Below, in pieces: positions 13,901 through 24,190 of a stretch of DNA of 64,000 bases (its first letter is position 1; each line of letters begins with the position of its first letter). The position numbers and the translations under genes are program-made. The DNA is from Glossina fuscipes (taxonomy: Eukaryota; Arthropoda; Insecta; Diptera; Glossinidae). Location of the stretch: contig NW_023998415.1 of assembly GCF_014805625.2 (NCBI RefSeq), positions 38,694,164 through 38,758,163 on the forward strand, given 5' to 3'. Below the pieces are notes generated by a model. That model was not told where the DNA came from, made no database searches, and saw nothing but the letters and a program-made list of their open reading frames with translations.

Positions 13901-16900
13901 TTCCTTCTGCCGGGCCAAGCTATTGGCGGGCCCCTTATTTGTGTGTGACGAAATAGGTTTAAAATAATAAATAAATTTAAAAAAGAAATAATTAAAGTCT
14001 TCGTCTCTATTGTTGGGCATAGTTGTAGTATATGATTCTAATAAATACTTGCACAAGAATTTCGTTCATTATCTGCCAAGCAGATATTATGTTGTAATAT
14101 TTTAGCCATTGTGAACGCGGTTGTGGCCGAGTCTCTCACACGTTAGACAGACAAACGAAAAGATTGGAAGGGCAGGTACGCAGACAGAAATGTCTATTTA
14201 ACATTGGCTTGAAAAGTATTGAGGCAATTATTCCTCGTCGAAAATAATAACTTGATGGTGATTTAACAATTTTAAACGTGATCGTGCGAACACTGATGAT
14301 GGATGCTAAACGTAGTCCACGCCAGAAAAAGATGATTGTACGGAAAAACTTTAAAAAAATTCTGAAAGTGAAGTTAGAAAAGTTAGCCGACATTTTAAAA
14401 ATGTCAAGAAGAACCGTATTCACCATTTTGTTCGTTGAACGCTCGCGCATAAGAAGGCTGTTCCCCCAACAAATGATCCGCGTACACGCAGTAAAACAAA
14501 AGTCTCCACATGTCCGTGATTTGGCGCACTATGTGGAGCGGTATAAAAAGGATTTCTCATTTGATATGTGGCAATGGATTAAACCTGCGCTCAATACCAC
14601 GCTCCCGAATCGAATCGGCAGTTCGCTAAGTGGAAAGTGCATTGTGAAAGCAGCATAAAGCCGGCAAAAATGCAATAGTGGTCGGGTAGAAACCTATGAA
14701 AAGCATATATTATATGTCCCCTTACAATTCCATTGATGGAAGAGATTACCCAAGCAAAAAAAAAAAAAAAAAAAAACAAACAAAAGCGGCTCGAAAGCCG
14801 AAACGGCTGATCAAGACAATGAACTGTGTCCGAATTCAAGCCCGATTAGCTTCCACACCGATCGCATTCTCTAGATTATGCCCTCAGTGATTATAACCCT
14901 AAAGGTATGCTCGTGGAAAAGAAAATTGCTTCGACGAAAATGTATCGACGAAGTCAATTCTCGGCATTAAAGCGTATTTTAAAGGTCTTGACAGATGAAG
15001 AATGCATTGAAACATTAGAGAAAACTTGGACTATGCGGCTATGCTAATAAACAACCTCGAATTTTGCTTAAAAAAGAAAAGTTTGTTTCCTATATTTAGT
15101 CACGGCACTTATTGATCAGTTTACTATTGCAAAACAAAAATTTTGCTTACAAAATTTGCGATACAATTATGAACTGCAGAACAAGACTGAATTAATGAGC
15201 GTTGTTATCATTTGTTTTTCCTAAGCAGAAATAATAAATCTTTTATTTGTACTAATACTAACGCATATTCCTAATATGCTATACATATATAAAACGTTTA
15301 TTATTATAATCATGTTCATAAAATAATTGACTGTTTGCAGACGAGTTCATATCACGAAACGTACGTTGCAATGTCTCAACGATAAATTTGAAGTGGAGGA
15401 AGGGAATGGTGCAAGTCGTGATTCATATTTGGCAGATCATAAAATTGAAACATATTTGATCGTCCCACCGAAGGTACGATGAAACAATGAATAACATTTA
15501 TGGCTAATGATAATTTACGAATAAATTGTTTGCTTTTTGTTTGTTTGTGTTTTAAGAAAACCACCTATATCAGTCATTTCGTACCGCAAGTTATCGAAAT
15601 GACAGCAACGCCCGATAAAGAGAGTCCAAAATTAACAAAAAACAATATGCATCAGAATAACGATACGGAAGTGGATTCATCTGATAAACCGCTTTTGCCA
15701 CTTACTGTGGTGAATTTCAAAAGTCACGATAACGACGAAACATTCGTTACAAAGGTAATCTCAACTACGACCATTAATAATCCGGAATTAAAGATAACCC
15801 AACTAAGTTCAGCCGCATCAATGTCGATAAAAGAGGAAGAAGATGAAGACACAGTTGAATTGAAACAACCCGCCAATAATGCGTTAAACCATCAAGAGTC
15901 GAACACAGAACGAATCACCAGCACCAGCTGCCAGAGCATCAGCATTAAACAGCAAGATTCTTTTACGGATTCGCATAATACGAACGATGATAGCAAAGTA
16001 CAATCAACTGGCACAAATGCCTTAGTTGTGACAATAATAAATGAAAATGAAAATGATTGTAATGTTAAGACAAAAACAGAAACTGAAAATGCGATGGAGG
16101 AAATAACAGTAACAAACGTTGATACGACGACTACAACAGGGGTAAAAAAAGTCCCGGCAACAAATGCAAGCACAATTCTTGGTGGTAGTAATTTATTGGC
16201 CACCGATACAACAGAAGCTAAAAATAGACGGAAACTGTCCGTTCAAGGTAATAGATATTCTGTTTTAATCTGAACCGCTGCTCCTCATTGTTCAACCCAA
16301 TGAAAAGAGCAAAAGCGTTTGTGTCATTTCAGTACATCGAACGTATATATATATATATGTAACAACAATTTCATTATTATTGCTTTTGATGTAAAAAAAA
16401 AAAAAACAAAAAACAAAAACAAAAGGCAAAAAAACTTTTCAAATTCTCATGATTTCAGGCTTAATATCTTTTGCTGACAGAAGGCGTTCATCCGGCGCAT
16501 TTATGGAACGCAAAATGTCTATTCATCACAGTGAAAGTTTTCGCGGTCATGGAGGTTCGTTGATTTAATAAAATTTTATACGTAACTTTTTTGTTGCTTT
16601 AAATGAATTTATTATGATTTTATTTTATATTTTCCTTACATAATTAAAAAAAAAAAAAAAAAAAAACCCGATGATGCGGGATGGGTGCATTTTGCAAAAC
16701 ATCAAAGGCAATTTCAATGATCCTATATAAAATATAACTATAACTATATATTCATGATCAGTATCAACTTTTCAATCGATTTATGCATATTACTTTATAC
16801 GTCCGTCCGTCTATGTATAACGTTCAACGTTCATCTGTACGCAATTTAATGTTAAAAATAATTCAAATCGATGAACAGGACTCACCTTCAGTACAATATA

Positions 16901-19900
16901 TAAGCTGAGATCATCTCGTGTCTTCAAAAGCAAGAAAATTAGACGTTTTCCTCATTACTCATAGACTATAACAACAGATACAACAACAACGACAATATTT
17001 CCAGTGTACATTTGTAGTTTGTATGATCCTACAAAAATGGAAAACGTCAACCACTTAACATCAAATTTTATGGATTGAAAAAATTTTAATTTTTTTTTTT
17101 TTTTTTTTTTTTTTTTGAGATAAAGATGGTAGGTACAAAAAAATTTAGCCAAAACTATATACAATTTTCTTGCTTGTCTTTTCTATTTGTTTCTTTTATT
17201 CATTTTCATTTTGATTAGAATTTTCGATATTTTACACTCATTTGCAGTTACCCGTAATCGTCCCTCATCGAAAATGACTAAATACGTTGAATGTTGGGGT
17301 GCCGATCGACCGTTCGCTAACATAGCCGAATCAAAATTAGTTAAAAATATTGGTTTAGCTGTAAGTATTTTCACTTACCTTCCAATCACTTTTCTAAGAT
17401 ATTAATTATTATTGTTGTTATTATTGATTCTGATTATATTCCGCAATAGTTTGAATATCAGTTTATCTGCCCTTAATGACCTTAATAACGCACATGTCTA
17501 TATTTGCAAATCAGAAGAGAGAAACTGTTCTTAATTTAAATTTCATTAAAGAGTTTTTAAATTAAATTTATTGCATCAGCAGGAAAGAAGTTCTTCGACA
17601 TTCTGGACTTCATATATACATAGTTCGTATGCGTGTATCACAAGCCAGCATGAAAGGAAAAATTTTAAATGAAAACAAAAAATAAATGAAAGCAAATCTA
17701 AAATCTTCATTAAAGCTAAGGCACACACCATGCAGCTTAGGAGCTTTAGAAAGTTTTTTTTTTTCTTTGCAAAAACAACGTTTAAATAATGTTGCGTATA
17801 AGTAATATATGCGCCTTGATAAATCGCAGTTCGCTTAGCGGTAGAAAAAAAGTTTGATAGCGATTCTAAGTAAGACAATATTCTCCGTTTGTACTTACAT
17901 ATGTAGTCTCAGTGAAGCGGCATTTTCTCATAACTTAATTGAGTGAATTAAGTTGCTTAAGGCAAACACCAATTGTTTTCCTTATGAAAATCCAATAAGT
18001 TTCAGAAAAAAAAATTTTTAATCTCTATTTTTATTACTTATTACCGCGATCTGACCAATAAGGCCATTTTTTTTTTTTTTTTTTGTAATTCTTTTATAAC
18101 AGATAATAACGCAACAAAGTTAAGAAATAAAGGAAGAAAATAAAGAAATTAAATTTTTATGGTCCATCAAGTACCTTCCAGCACTTGAACACATCATTCA
18201 GCTTGTTCGCGGGGGTCCTAGGGGTATACTCATTTTGTTTTTTTTTTTTTTTTCCACCATAATGTATGTAACATCCAAGGCATGTCTGTCCATTTGTGTG
18301 GCGTGTATTGTGTGCACTCTCCTGAACACAAAAAGTAAAGATATTGTGCTAAATTTGATAAACACATTGGAAATTGCCCGCTCGCAGATTGGTATTGAAA
18401 ATTGGCCAAATTGTTTAGAGCAGAAGTGCACAGTGGAGCTTAAGTCCGGAGCGCAACTCCGTTTTTCTTAACAAAAATTTTTGGATTTTTTTTGTCGTTA
18501 TCTGGATATTGGTAAAGTTAGAAGGCTAAAATTTTCCACATTGACTTTGCGAAACTCTTTCCCCTTTTCGGTCCAAAAAAGTAATTGATCGGCCATGCCC
18601 ACACAAAGGCTACCAGTAATACAGTTTTATTTTTTTTTTTCACTATTTTGTACATTCCTCAAATGAAGATATATTATCTGCCTAAAAATGGGTTAATTTT
18701 GAAATGACTACGTTGGACATCGCGACTAATTTTTTCGTAATAATACCAGCGATATAAGTATCAAATAAAAGAACTTGAAGAGTAGAAATGCGAAAAGCAT
18801 AGTGATGGGTATGCGAAATTCAGTTCCCGCTGAATATAATTTTCTTACTTGTTTCTTAGAGGAACCTTTTTATGACAGAAAGTTCAATCAAAATGATTCC
18901 ATCTTATTTTTTATATTTTCCAAATTCATTTAATACGCAAAAATCAGTCAGTTTGCCCCCCGGTTTTTTTGCCGAAATATATCGATAATGAAAAATTTAT
19001 ATCATATGAGAAGCTTTTCAAAATAGAGTGCTTTGTAGAGAGATCTATCAAAATACAAGAAATGAAAATTCGGAATTCTTTTTCAAATATAGTCGCTATA
19101 CCGTAACTGATTGGTTGCGGGAAATTAATGAACAAGATCATGATTTTTTAAATGAAATTATTCCGATTGAGTCCATAAATTAAGTCGTTTTACCAAAGAT
19201 AGTGATAGAATATAAACAACGATGTAGAAAAATTATTTGAGATAAATTCAATTAATAATCGACTTTCTCGAAAAAGTATACACTTGTCGTAGTGTTACGA
19301 TTAACAAGAAACTATCATTGATAGTTTAAGTGAGAACGAAGGCGCAATTCTCATTACAATTTTTATAATTATCTATCTATCTATCACTGTAGACTAGAGG
19401 GCATTTTTTTTTTTTAATTTTTTTTTTTTTTTATGCATATATATATAGTGTAAGTAAGAGGAAAGAGAAATAGAATTTCAAATTATTTATTTAGTCGCGC
19501 GGTAAATGAATGTTTTTTTTTTCTTTTTTATTCTTGTTGTTAATTTTTACTTGGATCCTTTGCAAGAGCATCGCGATGATTGAATCAAATTTACTACCAC
19601 CGGAGCGTAAATGTTTCAATTTTAATTGCTTCGGACCACCTACCGAATTGAGGCCGCTTACCATGTGGTATCGCAATACACCCAGGGAGGCTATGTATCG
19701 AGCACGTCCAGATACGCATTTTCGTTACGATGTAATTTGTGCTTTTTTACTCTTCATCTCTATGGCTGCGGTGCAATTGATTGTGCTCGATGTGTATGTT
19801 ATCAACGATACACATTTAAAGAAACATTTAATTGATGATGGAATAAACAGTTTTGTTTTGTCTTTTGCAGGAGCATAGCGTTGCTGGGCTCGTTGATGAC

Positions 19901-20727
19901 AAGTTGCTTATCGTTGGCTTTGTTTTTGTATTTAAGTAATGTGCAAGTACCTGAAGTTAACGGTACGGTAACAGAACGCAACGGTACAGGCCAAGTAGTT
20001 GCAAGCAGCCGATACTTGCGTTTAGCTATATTTGTTATTGTCAATATTTTAGTATCCGTTAGTGCAGTATTCAGTGTGGTAAGTAGATCGTGATCATCTT
20101 GAAATATGTTGCAAAAGTTCACTAAACATTTATTTTATGCGCATATTCGCGTAGATTGATTTCAGCGTTGGCCCGGTAACAGATTTAAACTTAAATTCTA
20201 GCAATTATTCAACAGATAGTCATTTTGACAACAATATGGTGTCTGAAGTAATGCCAATCCTGCTCTATCACCGTTTAGAAGTAGCTCCCATTTATTTATT
20301 CTGTTGCGCGATTAGTTTGGCAGCAGTTTCAGCATTTTTACGTTCCGGTTTCATACTGAAACTCTTCATAATGCTTTCATCGCTCATTTCTCAAGTTATT
20401 GCATTACATTTTAGCGATCTTTATCAACAATACAATTTCTTCTATATGGATTATAGGTAAACGGCAGGGCATGGAGAAATGTTGACAACATTTCTAATCG
20501 TCGTTGTTGTCTCAAACAATTTCAGTTTACCGCTGGAAGTGAAAGGTTTTCTTCTACTACTATTGGTTATTGCCATATTGCATACACTCGATCGTCAAGG
20601 TGAATATGTGGCGCGAACCGATTTCCTCTGGAAAGCGAAACTGAAAGTAGAACAAGAAGAAGTAGAAACCATGAGAGGCATTAACAAAGTGAGCTTACTC
20701 TAATTCTAATTTGCTCTGCAACTATTT

Positions 20728-20766
<39 letters not shown>

Positions 20767-21290
20767 GTGTTTTCATTATTGAACGAACAGATTCTCTTAG
20801 AGAATATCTTACCTGCGCATGTGGCAACGCATTTTTTACATCAAGAACGCTCTGCTGAATTATATCATGAAAGTTACTCATGCGTAGCGGTCATGTTCGC
20901 CTCAATACCGAATTATAAAGAATTCTACGATGAGACCGATGTCAATAAACAAGGCCTGGAATGCCTACGTCTATTAAATGAAATTATTTGCGATTTCGAT
21001 AAGGTAAATAACGAGTGAATTAAAAACGAAATTTTCAATACAGTTTCACGGTTTCCCTCTATTCTTTTTCCCCGTTTAGTTGCTTTTAAAACCGAAATAT
21101 AGCGGCATTGAAAAAATTAAAACTATTGCTAGCACGTACATGTGCGCTTCGGGTTTAAGACCCGGTAAAGAAGAAGGCGCTACGGTATGTATGAATTGTA
21201 TAAACACAAAATTTCTTAAAATCGAAGTGGAATAAACATGAAAATAAAGCGTAAATCAATTAATTATTTCTTCTTTATTAAATTGAAAAA

Positions 21291-21321
<31 letters not shown>

Positions 21322-22395
21322 CAGCTGACGCGTAATTTTGTGGTAAGCCTTAAGGCTCCTTAGAGCTGTCATACGTGAATATTTATGTCTAATAATCGCT
21401 AAAATAGGCTAAAACAAACCAGGAAAAGATTGATTGTAAATGCGAAGACGGCAAATAGCCACGAATCTCATCTTCTACCTGTAGTCAATTCATCGCCACA
21501 ATCAAAATTACTTATTCGTCTATCCAACTAATCGGGGGGATATTGACGTGAAAAAAAAAAATATAATGAGAATATTTTGGTTTACAATAAATGATAGGAT
21601 TTGCATTGCATCATACTGTCTAGTAGATTATCGCCGCATAATCATAATTGGTAGTCTCTTACACGTGAGAAGCAATCAGTAATTTACCAAACTTTTAGTC
21701 CGTCAAATTTTGTATAATCATCCGATTTTCCATTCCTGGCAAATTGACTCGAGCATCTCCTATTTTCAAATTCCAATCAATATATTTTATATTTTCTTAA
21801 AACAATATATTATAATTTGTTGATGCACAGTGGGGCTTTTGTAATTTAATTCAGCTTTTCGGGATTGTTTCAGTTTTTAGCTTTAACACTCTCAAGCTCT
21901 CGCTTGAAACGCAAACACATTGAAATTAATTTTAATGCTTTCATGGCCAGGACGAAAAACGCACCGAAGAACATACCGTGGTTATATTGGTGGAGTTCGC
22001 TATAGCATTGATGTCAATTTTGGATTCGATTAATCGTGAATCATTTCAAAGGTTTCGCCTGCGTATTGGCCTAAATCATGGACCTGTAATAGCCGGTGTA
22101 ATTGGAGCGCAAAAGCCTCAATACGATATATGGAGCAATACAGTGAACGTCGCGTCACGTATGGATTCATGCGGTGTAATGGGACGTTTACAAGTAAGTA
22201 ATAAAATCGTGTGAAACGAACGCTCGTCTCTAAATTTATTGTTATAATCATCAATTTTTCTAGACAACAGAGCATACAGCCAAAGTTCTAATTGCAGCCG
22301 GCTATGAATGCGAATGCCGAGGTTTAACATATGTGAAGGGCAAAGGAAATCTAGTCACTTATTTTGTAAAGACACCATTTGATGGAAAATTATAA
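646..22395 (+). CDS. rut: Rutabaga-type Ca2+/calmodulin-sensitive adenylyl cyclase (17 exons, N-terminus outside window)
   Basis: Converts ATP to cAMP at the plasma membrane; the family is activated by G-alpha-s and Ca2+/calmodulin. Seventeen exons (646-768, 3653-3847, 3986-4213, 6094-6221, 12863-13021, 15341-15473, 15557-16247, 16459-16554, 17248-17360, 19567-19793, 19871-20078, 20155-20456, 20526-20688, 20791-21003, 21080-21184, 21951-22193, 22264-22395) all have AG/GT borders and join in phase to 1152 codons with no internal stop. Order: last helices of the first membrane block, C1a with both metal-binding Asp motifs ([16 protein letters not shown]), a long C1b linker, a second membrane block, and C2a with the KIKTIAS and [13 protein letters not shown] motifs. 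The N-terminal exons must lie left of base 1. The stop comes directly after C2a, so no long tail is visible here. The fly gene is remembered as having one. Confidence 0.95.
769..3652. other. rut intron with simple repeats
   Basis: No gene recognised. Contains (TA)n at about 1364-1387, (TGTC)n at about 1633-1654 and (GA)n at about 1955-1985. Confidence 0.55.
3653..3847 (+). CDS. rut: rut exon: last helix of M1 and entry to C1
   Basis: Sixty-five codons. A short helix ([18 protein letters not shown]) is followed by the basic/acidic helix typical before C1 ([20 protein letters not shown]). Acceptor tgtatgtag, donor gttagc. Confidence 0.92.
3986..4213 (+). CDS. rut: rut exon: C1a catalytic core, first metal site
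   Basis: Seventy-six codons beginning VKRSIML. Contains [18 protein letters not shown], in which the Asp of YADIVNF is the first Mg2+ ligand of class III cyclases, then the dimerisation helix [16 protein letters not shown]. Intron boundaries are ttttag and gttagt. Confidence 0.95.
4930..5300 (+). repeat. Dispersed repeat, family C copy 1
   Basis: A block with GATGAAATTTGATA, then TTTGGCCCAAG, a G/C-mixed stretch and CTATTGGAA recurs in the same orientation and order at about 38815-38890. Both are followed about 50-70 bases later by GCCTATTTTGA / GCCTTATTTTGA and AAAGTCG. Class unknown. Confidence 0.5.
6094..6221 (+). CDS. rut: rut exon: C1a second metal site
   Basis: Encodes [20 protein letters not shown]; the Asp of LGDCYYC is the second metal ligand. 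Ends in phase 2 (AG before gtgagt) and is completed by the exon 6.6 kb downstream. Confidence 0.95.
8300..9185 (-). repeat. Dispersed repeat, family A copy 1 (minus)
   Basis: Lies in a rut intron. Its right end, read on the minus strand, carries the family start (a tatacccatca-like motif, gcaacgtcccaaagg, ccccacaaagtatatata). Its left end carries the family 3' signature: a hairpin ATTCGGT/ACCGAAT at 8310-8327 followed on the minus strand by an A/T tail ending like ttcctagttg. Similar dispersed sequences are common in fly genomes; the class is not certain. Confidence 0.6.
9400..10480 (-). pseudogene. Decayed intronless reading frame of a Lys/Glu-rich protein
   Basis: Read on the minus strand, one frame stays largely open for several hundred codons in segments joined by a few frameshifts, for example around an A-run near 10050. 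Scattered stops interrupt it, several of them one substitution from Gln, Arg or Lys codons. Readable pieces include [65 protein letters not shown] and [20 protein letters not shown], followed by [16 protein letters not shown]. The composition is coiled-coil-like. I do not recognise the parent with confidence; charged centrosomal coiled-coil proteins such as CCDC112 are a memory-based guess. A processed pseudogene or a captured gene piece fits. It lies wholly inside a rut intron, on the opposite strand. Confidence 0.45.
11000..11950 (-). mobile_element. R1-type non-LTR retrotransposon relic (endonuclease to RT linker)
   Basis: Minus-strand segments in element order. Endonuclease pieces come first: [16 protein letters not shown] resembles the usual HHTVWGSSDTNxRGExLLEFL, then [15 protein letters not shown] and [15 protein letters not shown], matching DLTL...WxVSxExSLSDH. 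The pre-RT linker follows with [31 protein letters not shown] and [15 protein letters not shown]. Stops and frameshifts interrupt it, and no RT core follows. The family comparison is from memory of R1/LOA-type EN domains. It lies inside a rut intron, antisense to the gene. Confidence 0.72.
11797..11880. repeat. Two tandem 42-bp units
   Basis: Two adjacent copies (11797-11838 and 11839-11880), each beginning AGGACTGGCAGGACTG and ending TACATCGGGAGCTG, differ at only a few bases. The 42-base unit is a multiple of three and lies within the non-LTR endonuclease relic. Confidence 0.85.
12863..13021 (+). CDS. rut: rut exon: C1a, MRIGIHTG segment
   Basis: Encodes [20 protein letters not shown] and [18 protein letters not shown], conserved in the C1 half of membrane cyclases. 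Phase 2 at both borders, matching its neighbours. Confidence 0.95.
14112..14150 (+). repeat. tRNA-derived SINE-like fragment (A-box)
   Basis: GCGGTTGTGGCCGAGTCTCT contains an A-box-like GTGGCCGAGT matching the element at about 24108. No B-box follows. Probably a truncated copy. Confidence 0.35.
14278..15060 (+). mobile_element. mariner-type transposase relic
   Basis: The open part at 14278-14658 includes a helix-turn-helix-like segment, [17 protein letters not shown]. In a shifted frame just after is [19 protein letters not shown], matching the mariner HHYTPESNRQSAEW signature. Further on are [23 protein letters not shown] and [10 protein letters not shown], matching the transposase C-terminus (EAYFEGLDKS, IEKLEKRW). 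Several frameshifts and stops, and an A-run at about 14757-14776, interrupt it. It is a dead copy within a rut intron. Confidence 0.75.
15341..15473 (+). CDS. rut: rut exon: end of C1a
   Basis: Encodes the [20 protein letters not shown] region closing C1a and the [17 protein letters not shown] strand. Acceptor tgtttgcag, donor gtacga. Confidence 0.93.
15557..16247 (+). CDS. rut: rut exon: long polar C1b linker
   Basis: About 230 codons rich in Thr, Asn, Ser, Glu and Lys, starting [15 protein letters not shown] and ending RRKLSVQ. The start pairs with an 83-nt intron after PPK. Low complexity is seen, with no recognised domain. It replaces the more compact C1b of mammalian AC1 and probably carries regulatory phosphosites (inference). 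Confidence 0.88.
16459..16554 (+). CDS. rut: rut exon: basic C1b segment
   Basis: Encodes [25 protein letters not shown] matches a basophilic kinase consensus (R-R-x-S). It completes a split Gly codon on the left and leaves one base on the right. Confidence 0.9.
17248..17360 (+). CDS. rut: rut exon: C1b, putative calmodulin-binding region
   Basis: Encodes [20 protein letters not shown] and [10 protein letters not shown]. The basic-hydrophobic stretch running into the next exon lies where AC1-type cyclases bind calmodulin; that assignment is by position only. Donor gtaagt. Confidence 0.92.
18205..18860 (+). repeat. Dispersed repeat, family A copy 2
   Basis: Starts GTCCTAGGGGTATACTCATT, carries ggcatgtctgtccatttgtg and gattggtattgaaaattgg, and ends with hairpin ATTCAG/CTGAAT (18818-18835) followed by ataattttcttacttgttt. 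Same organisation as copies at 8.3, 40, 43.6 and 45.1 kb. Confidence 0.6.
19567..19793 (+). CDS. rut: rut exon: end of C1b and first helix of second membrane block
   Basis: Starts [20 protein letters not shown] after a tgcaag acceptor, chosen because it keeps phase 0. Ends in helix [20 protein letters not shown]. The donor gtatgt at 19794 is required by phase with the next exon. Confidence 0.9.
19871..20078 (+). CDS. rut: rut exon: M2 helices
   Basis: Two hydrophobic helices ([18 protein letters not shown] and [18 protein letters not shown]) flank a polar loop with two NGT sequons. It is preceded by a 77-nt intron ending cttttgcag. Confidence 0.9.
20155..20456 (+). CDS. rut: rut exon: extracellular loop and M2 helices
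   Basis: One hundred codons. Contains an Asn/Ser-rich loop with NSS and NYS sequons, then three hydrophobic segments ending [11 protein letters not shown]. The acceptor at cgcgtag is chosen over ttgatttcag because only the former keeps frame. Confidence 0.88.
20526..20688 (+). CDS. rut: rut exon: last M2 helix and linker to C2
   Basis: Helix [17 protein letters not shown], then the conserved [20 protein letters not shown] helix that enters C2. Separated from the previous exon by a 69-nt intron. Confidence 0.92.
20791..21003 (+). CDS. rut: rut exon: C2a start
   Basis: Encodes [16 protein letters not shown] and [20 protein letters not shown], the C2a beta sheet and the site contacting activators. 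The preceding intron carries a (TG)n microsatellite at about 20731-20770. Confidence 0.95.
21080..21184 (+). CDS. rut: rut exon: C2a, adenine-contact lysine
   Basis: Encodes [20 protein letters not shown]; the Lys of EKIKTI contacts adenine in class III cyclases. Donor gtatgt. Confidence 0.95.
21290..21320. repeat. (AAT)n microsatellite
   Basis: Perfect trinucleotide run in the rut intron between 21184 and 21951. Confidence 0.9.
21951..22193 (+). CDS. rut: rut exon: C2a catalytic Asn/Arg
   Basis: Encodes [20 protein letters not shown] and [18 protein letters not shown]. The Asp of YDIWS contacts adenine; the Asn and Arg of NVASRM stabilise the transition state. All are intact. Confidence 0.96.
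22264..22395 (+). CDS. rut: rut terminal exon and stop
   Basis: Forty-three codons and TAA, ending [11 protein letters not shown]. It closes C2a with [16 protein letters not shown] candidate AATAAA polyadenylation signal lies at 22614-22619 after a run of A-rich sequence. Confidence 0.93.
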   Translation, partial: TTEHTAKVLIAAGYECECRGLTYVKGKGNLVTYFVKTPFDGKL

Positions 22396-22990
22396 TTAAA
22401 CGGTTACATTTTTATTAGATAATTTAAAAAAAAAAAAAAAACATAGTCAAAATATTTATGATATTACGTAATAATAATATACTCCATACATGTCTATACT
22501 TTAAAAAGTAAAAAAAAAAAAAAACAAAAAAACAAAAAAAAAAAATGAAAAAGCTATAAATGTATGAGTGTATGCATATATATTGATGAGCTTCTCAAAT
22601 TCTCCAAGAGTTAAATAAACACCGCACGAAAAGTCGAACATTCCTCGAAAGTTTAGACTGGTTTTTTTAGGCTGTTCACAATTCAATTTACATCAGCACG
22701 ACTTAAACTCATTAGCATTATTAGAATTTTTGAATTCGATCCGCGAAATCGCATCAAAGATGCAACATTTTTCTCAAATTTACTTTACTTCGCTCGCATC
22801 TTTTGGGACTTTCGCCATGCCTGTAAAAGTTAGCCTCAAAAAAAAAAAAAAAAAAAAAAATGTAAATATAATGTCAAAAGTTCTTGACAAAAGTTGAACT
22901 CATTCGTTTTATTCTTTCCGAAACTATTCACGAAACACACATCACCTTATTGAAACAAATTTTCTACATCATTGGTGGATTCGTTGCGAT
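22396..22990. other. rut 3' flank
   Basis: A-rich runs at about 22425-22441, 22509-22543 and 22839-22860; AATAAA at 22614-22619. No coding region seen. Probably the rut 3' UTR. Confidence 0.5.
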
Positions 22991-23840
22991 ACGTCAAAGA
23001 ATGTTCATTACAATTTTTTTTGAAAACAAAACAAATAAGGACATTGTAATCGGGCGCAGAAGTCCATTAAATACCCTACATTTATTAAGAAACACAAAAA
23101 TCACATCTTGTTTCTCCATAAAAAGGCGTATTATTCATGTGCGTACAGTACAATTCAAAATAGGCGTAAATGATCTATAAACTTTGTGAAGTTCATTCTT
23201 GTATGAAATTACTATAATATTATGGATCAATTTCGATCAGCACATCATGAAACTTAGACTTTTCTGCTCTACAAAGGATCAATTTTCATGAAAATCGTTA
23301 TTGGGCTAGAATCCAAAAAAATAGGCCGAGATGGTTCTAATTTGATGCATTTCGTTTTTTTTTTTTTGTCATGTAATTGTCGTCGTGAAACATTGAAAAT
23401 TATACCTTTTTATCGTTTGTTGAACTTCAGTTTTCGTTAAAAAGTGAGAAACTGGTTCAAAAATTGATCTAGCCGGTCCAATGTTCTCATTCCAACTTAG
23501 AGTTCCTTAATACTATTACTTAACCACTCTTGCCGACAAATTTTGAAAGTTAAAATTTTTTTCCATATTACAACTGATCCGAACCATTTTCAATAGCGTT
23601 CGTCCTTGGATCAAACCACGCCACTATGGCTATATCTCAAAAATGGCGATCTGTTGCTTAAACATGGACATAGACATCAGACGGACGGAAAAGCTTAAAT
23701 TAATTCAGATTATGATTCTGAATTGATTGGTATAATAAAAGCTGGATACATCTTAAGCCCTTCTGCGTGTTACATGCGACCGCACTAATTTTAATACACC
23801 CTGTACGACAAGTTGTGTAGGGCATAATGACGACGCAATA
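22990..23840 (+). repeat. Dispersed repeat, family B copy 1
   Basis: Closely matches 32870-33785 over its length. Both share gtatgaaattactata, TTAGACTTTTCTGCTCTACA, TTTTCAATAGCGTTCG, a gacggac/gatggacagac tract and an end like ACAAGTTGTGTAGGGCATAA versus CACAAGTGGTGTAGGGTATA. Class unknown; the 3' end resembles that of other fly repeats. Confidence 0.7.
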
Positions 23841-24107
23841 ACGTTCTATCTGATATGCAAAGCCAAAAAATAACGGCTGCTCAATACAATATAAAGAAAG
23901 AAGTAGGATTTTTTTGGAAATATTGACTTAAAAAAAGTTCGAAATCAATTTGGATTTTATGCTTCTTAAAAATCTGCACTAAAATTCAATTCAATTAAAC
24001 TGTTAAAAAAATGCTACGTACTTCGGTTCGACGTGTGACAATGAAGCCACCTTTGGAATTCAAAGTCATTCTGCTCAGAGTAGAGAATTTTAGAAATGTA
24101 TATATAT

Positions 24108-24190
24108 AACCGCCTGAGTGGCCGAGTAGGCAAGAGTCTCGACTAGCAACTCAGTGGTCGTGGGCTCAAATCTCAATTGCGGTAGAGTTT
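24108..24190 (+). repeat. tRNA-derived SINE or degenerate tRNA
   Basis: Contains an A-box-like GAGTGGCCGAGTAGG, an arm resembling tRNA-Ser (TCGACTAGCAACTC) and a B-box GGGCTCAAATCTC. The 5' ACCGC and 3' GCGGT can pair but are offset from a canonical acceptor stem, so a functional tRNA is unlikely. A matching B-box segment with tgcggt recurs at about 42961-42986. Confidence 0.5.

Noticed and set aside
15892..16203. 103-aa minus ORF
   Set aside because: Shadow of the Thr/Asn-rich rut C1b exon; its Val/Ser-rich sequence mirrors that composition.
24108..24190. Functional tRNA gene
   Set aside because: A- and B-boxes are present but the acceptor pairing is offset and the T-arm is mispaired, fitting a SINE better.
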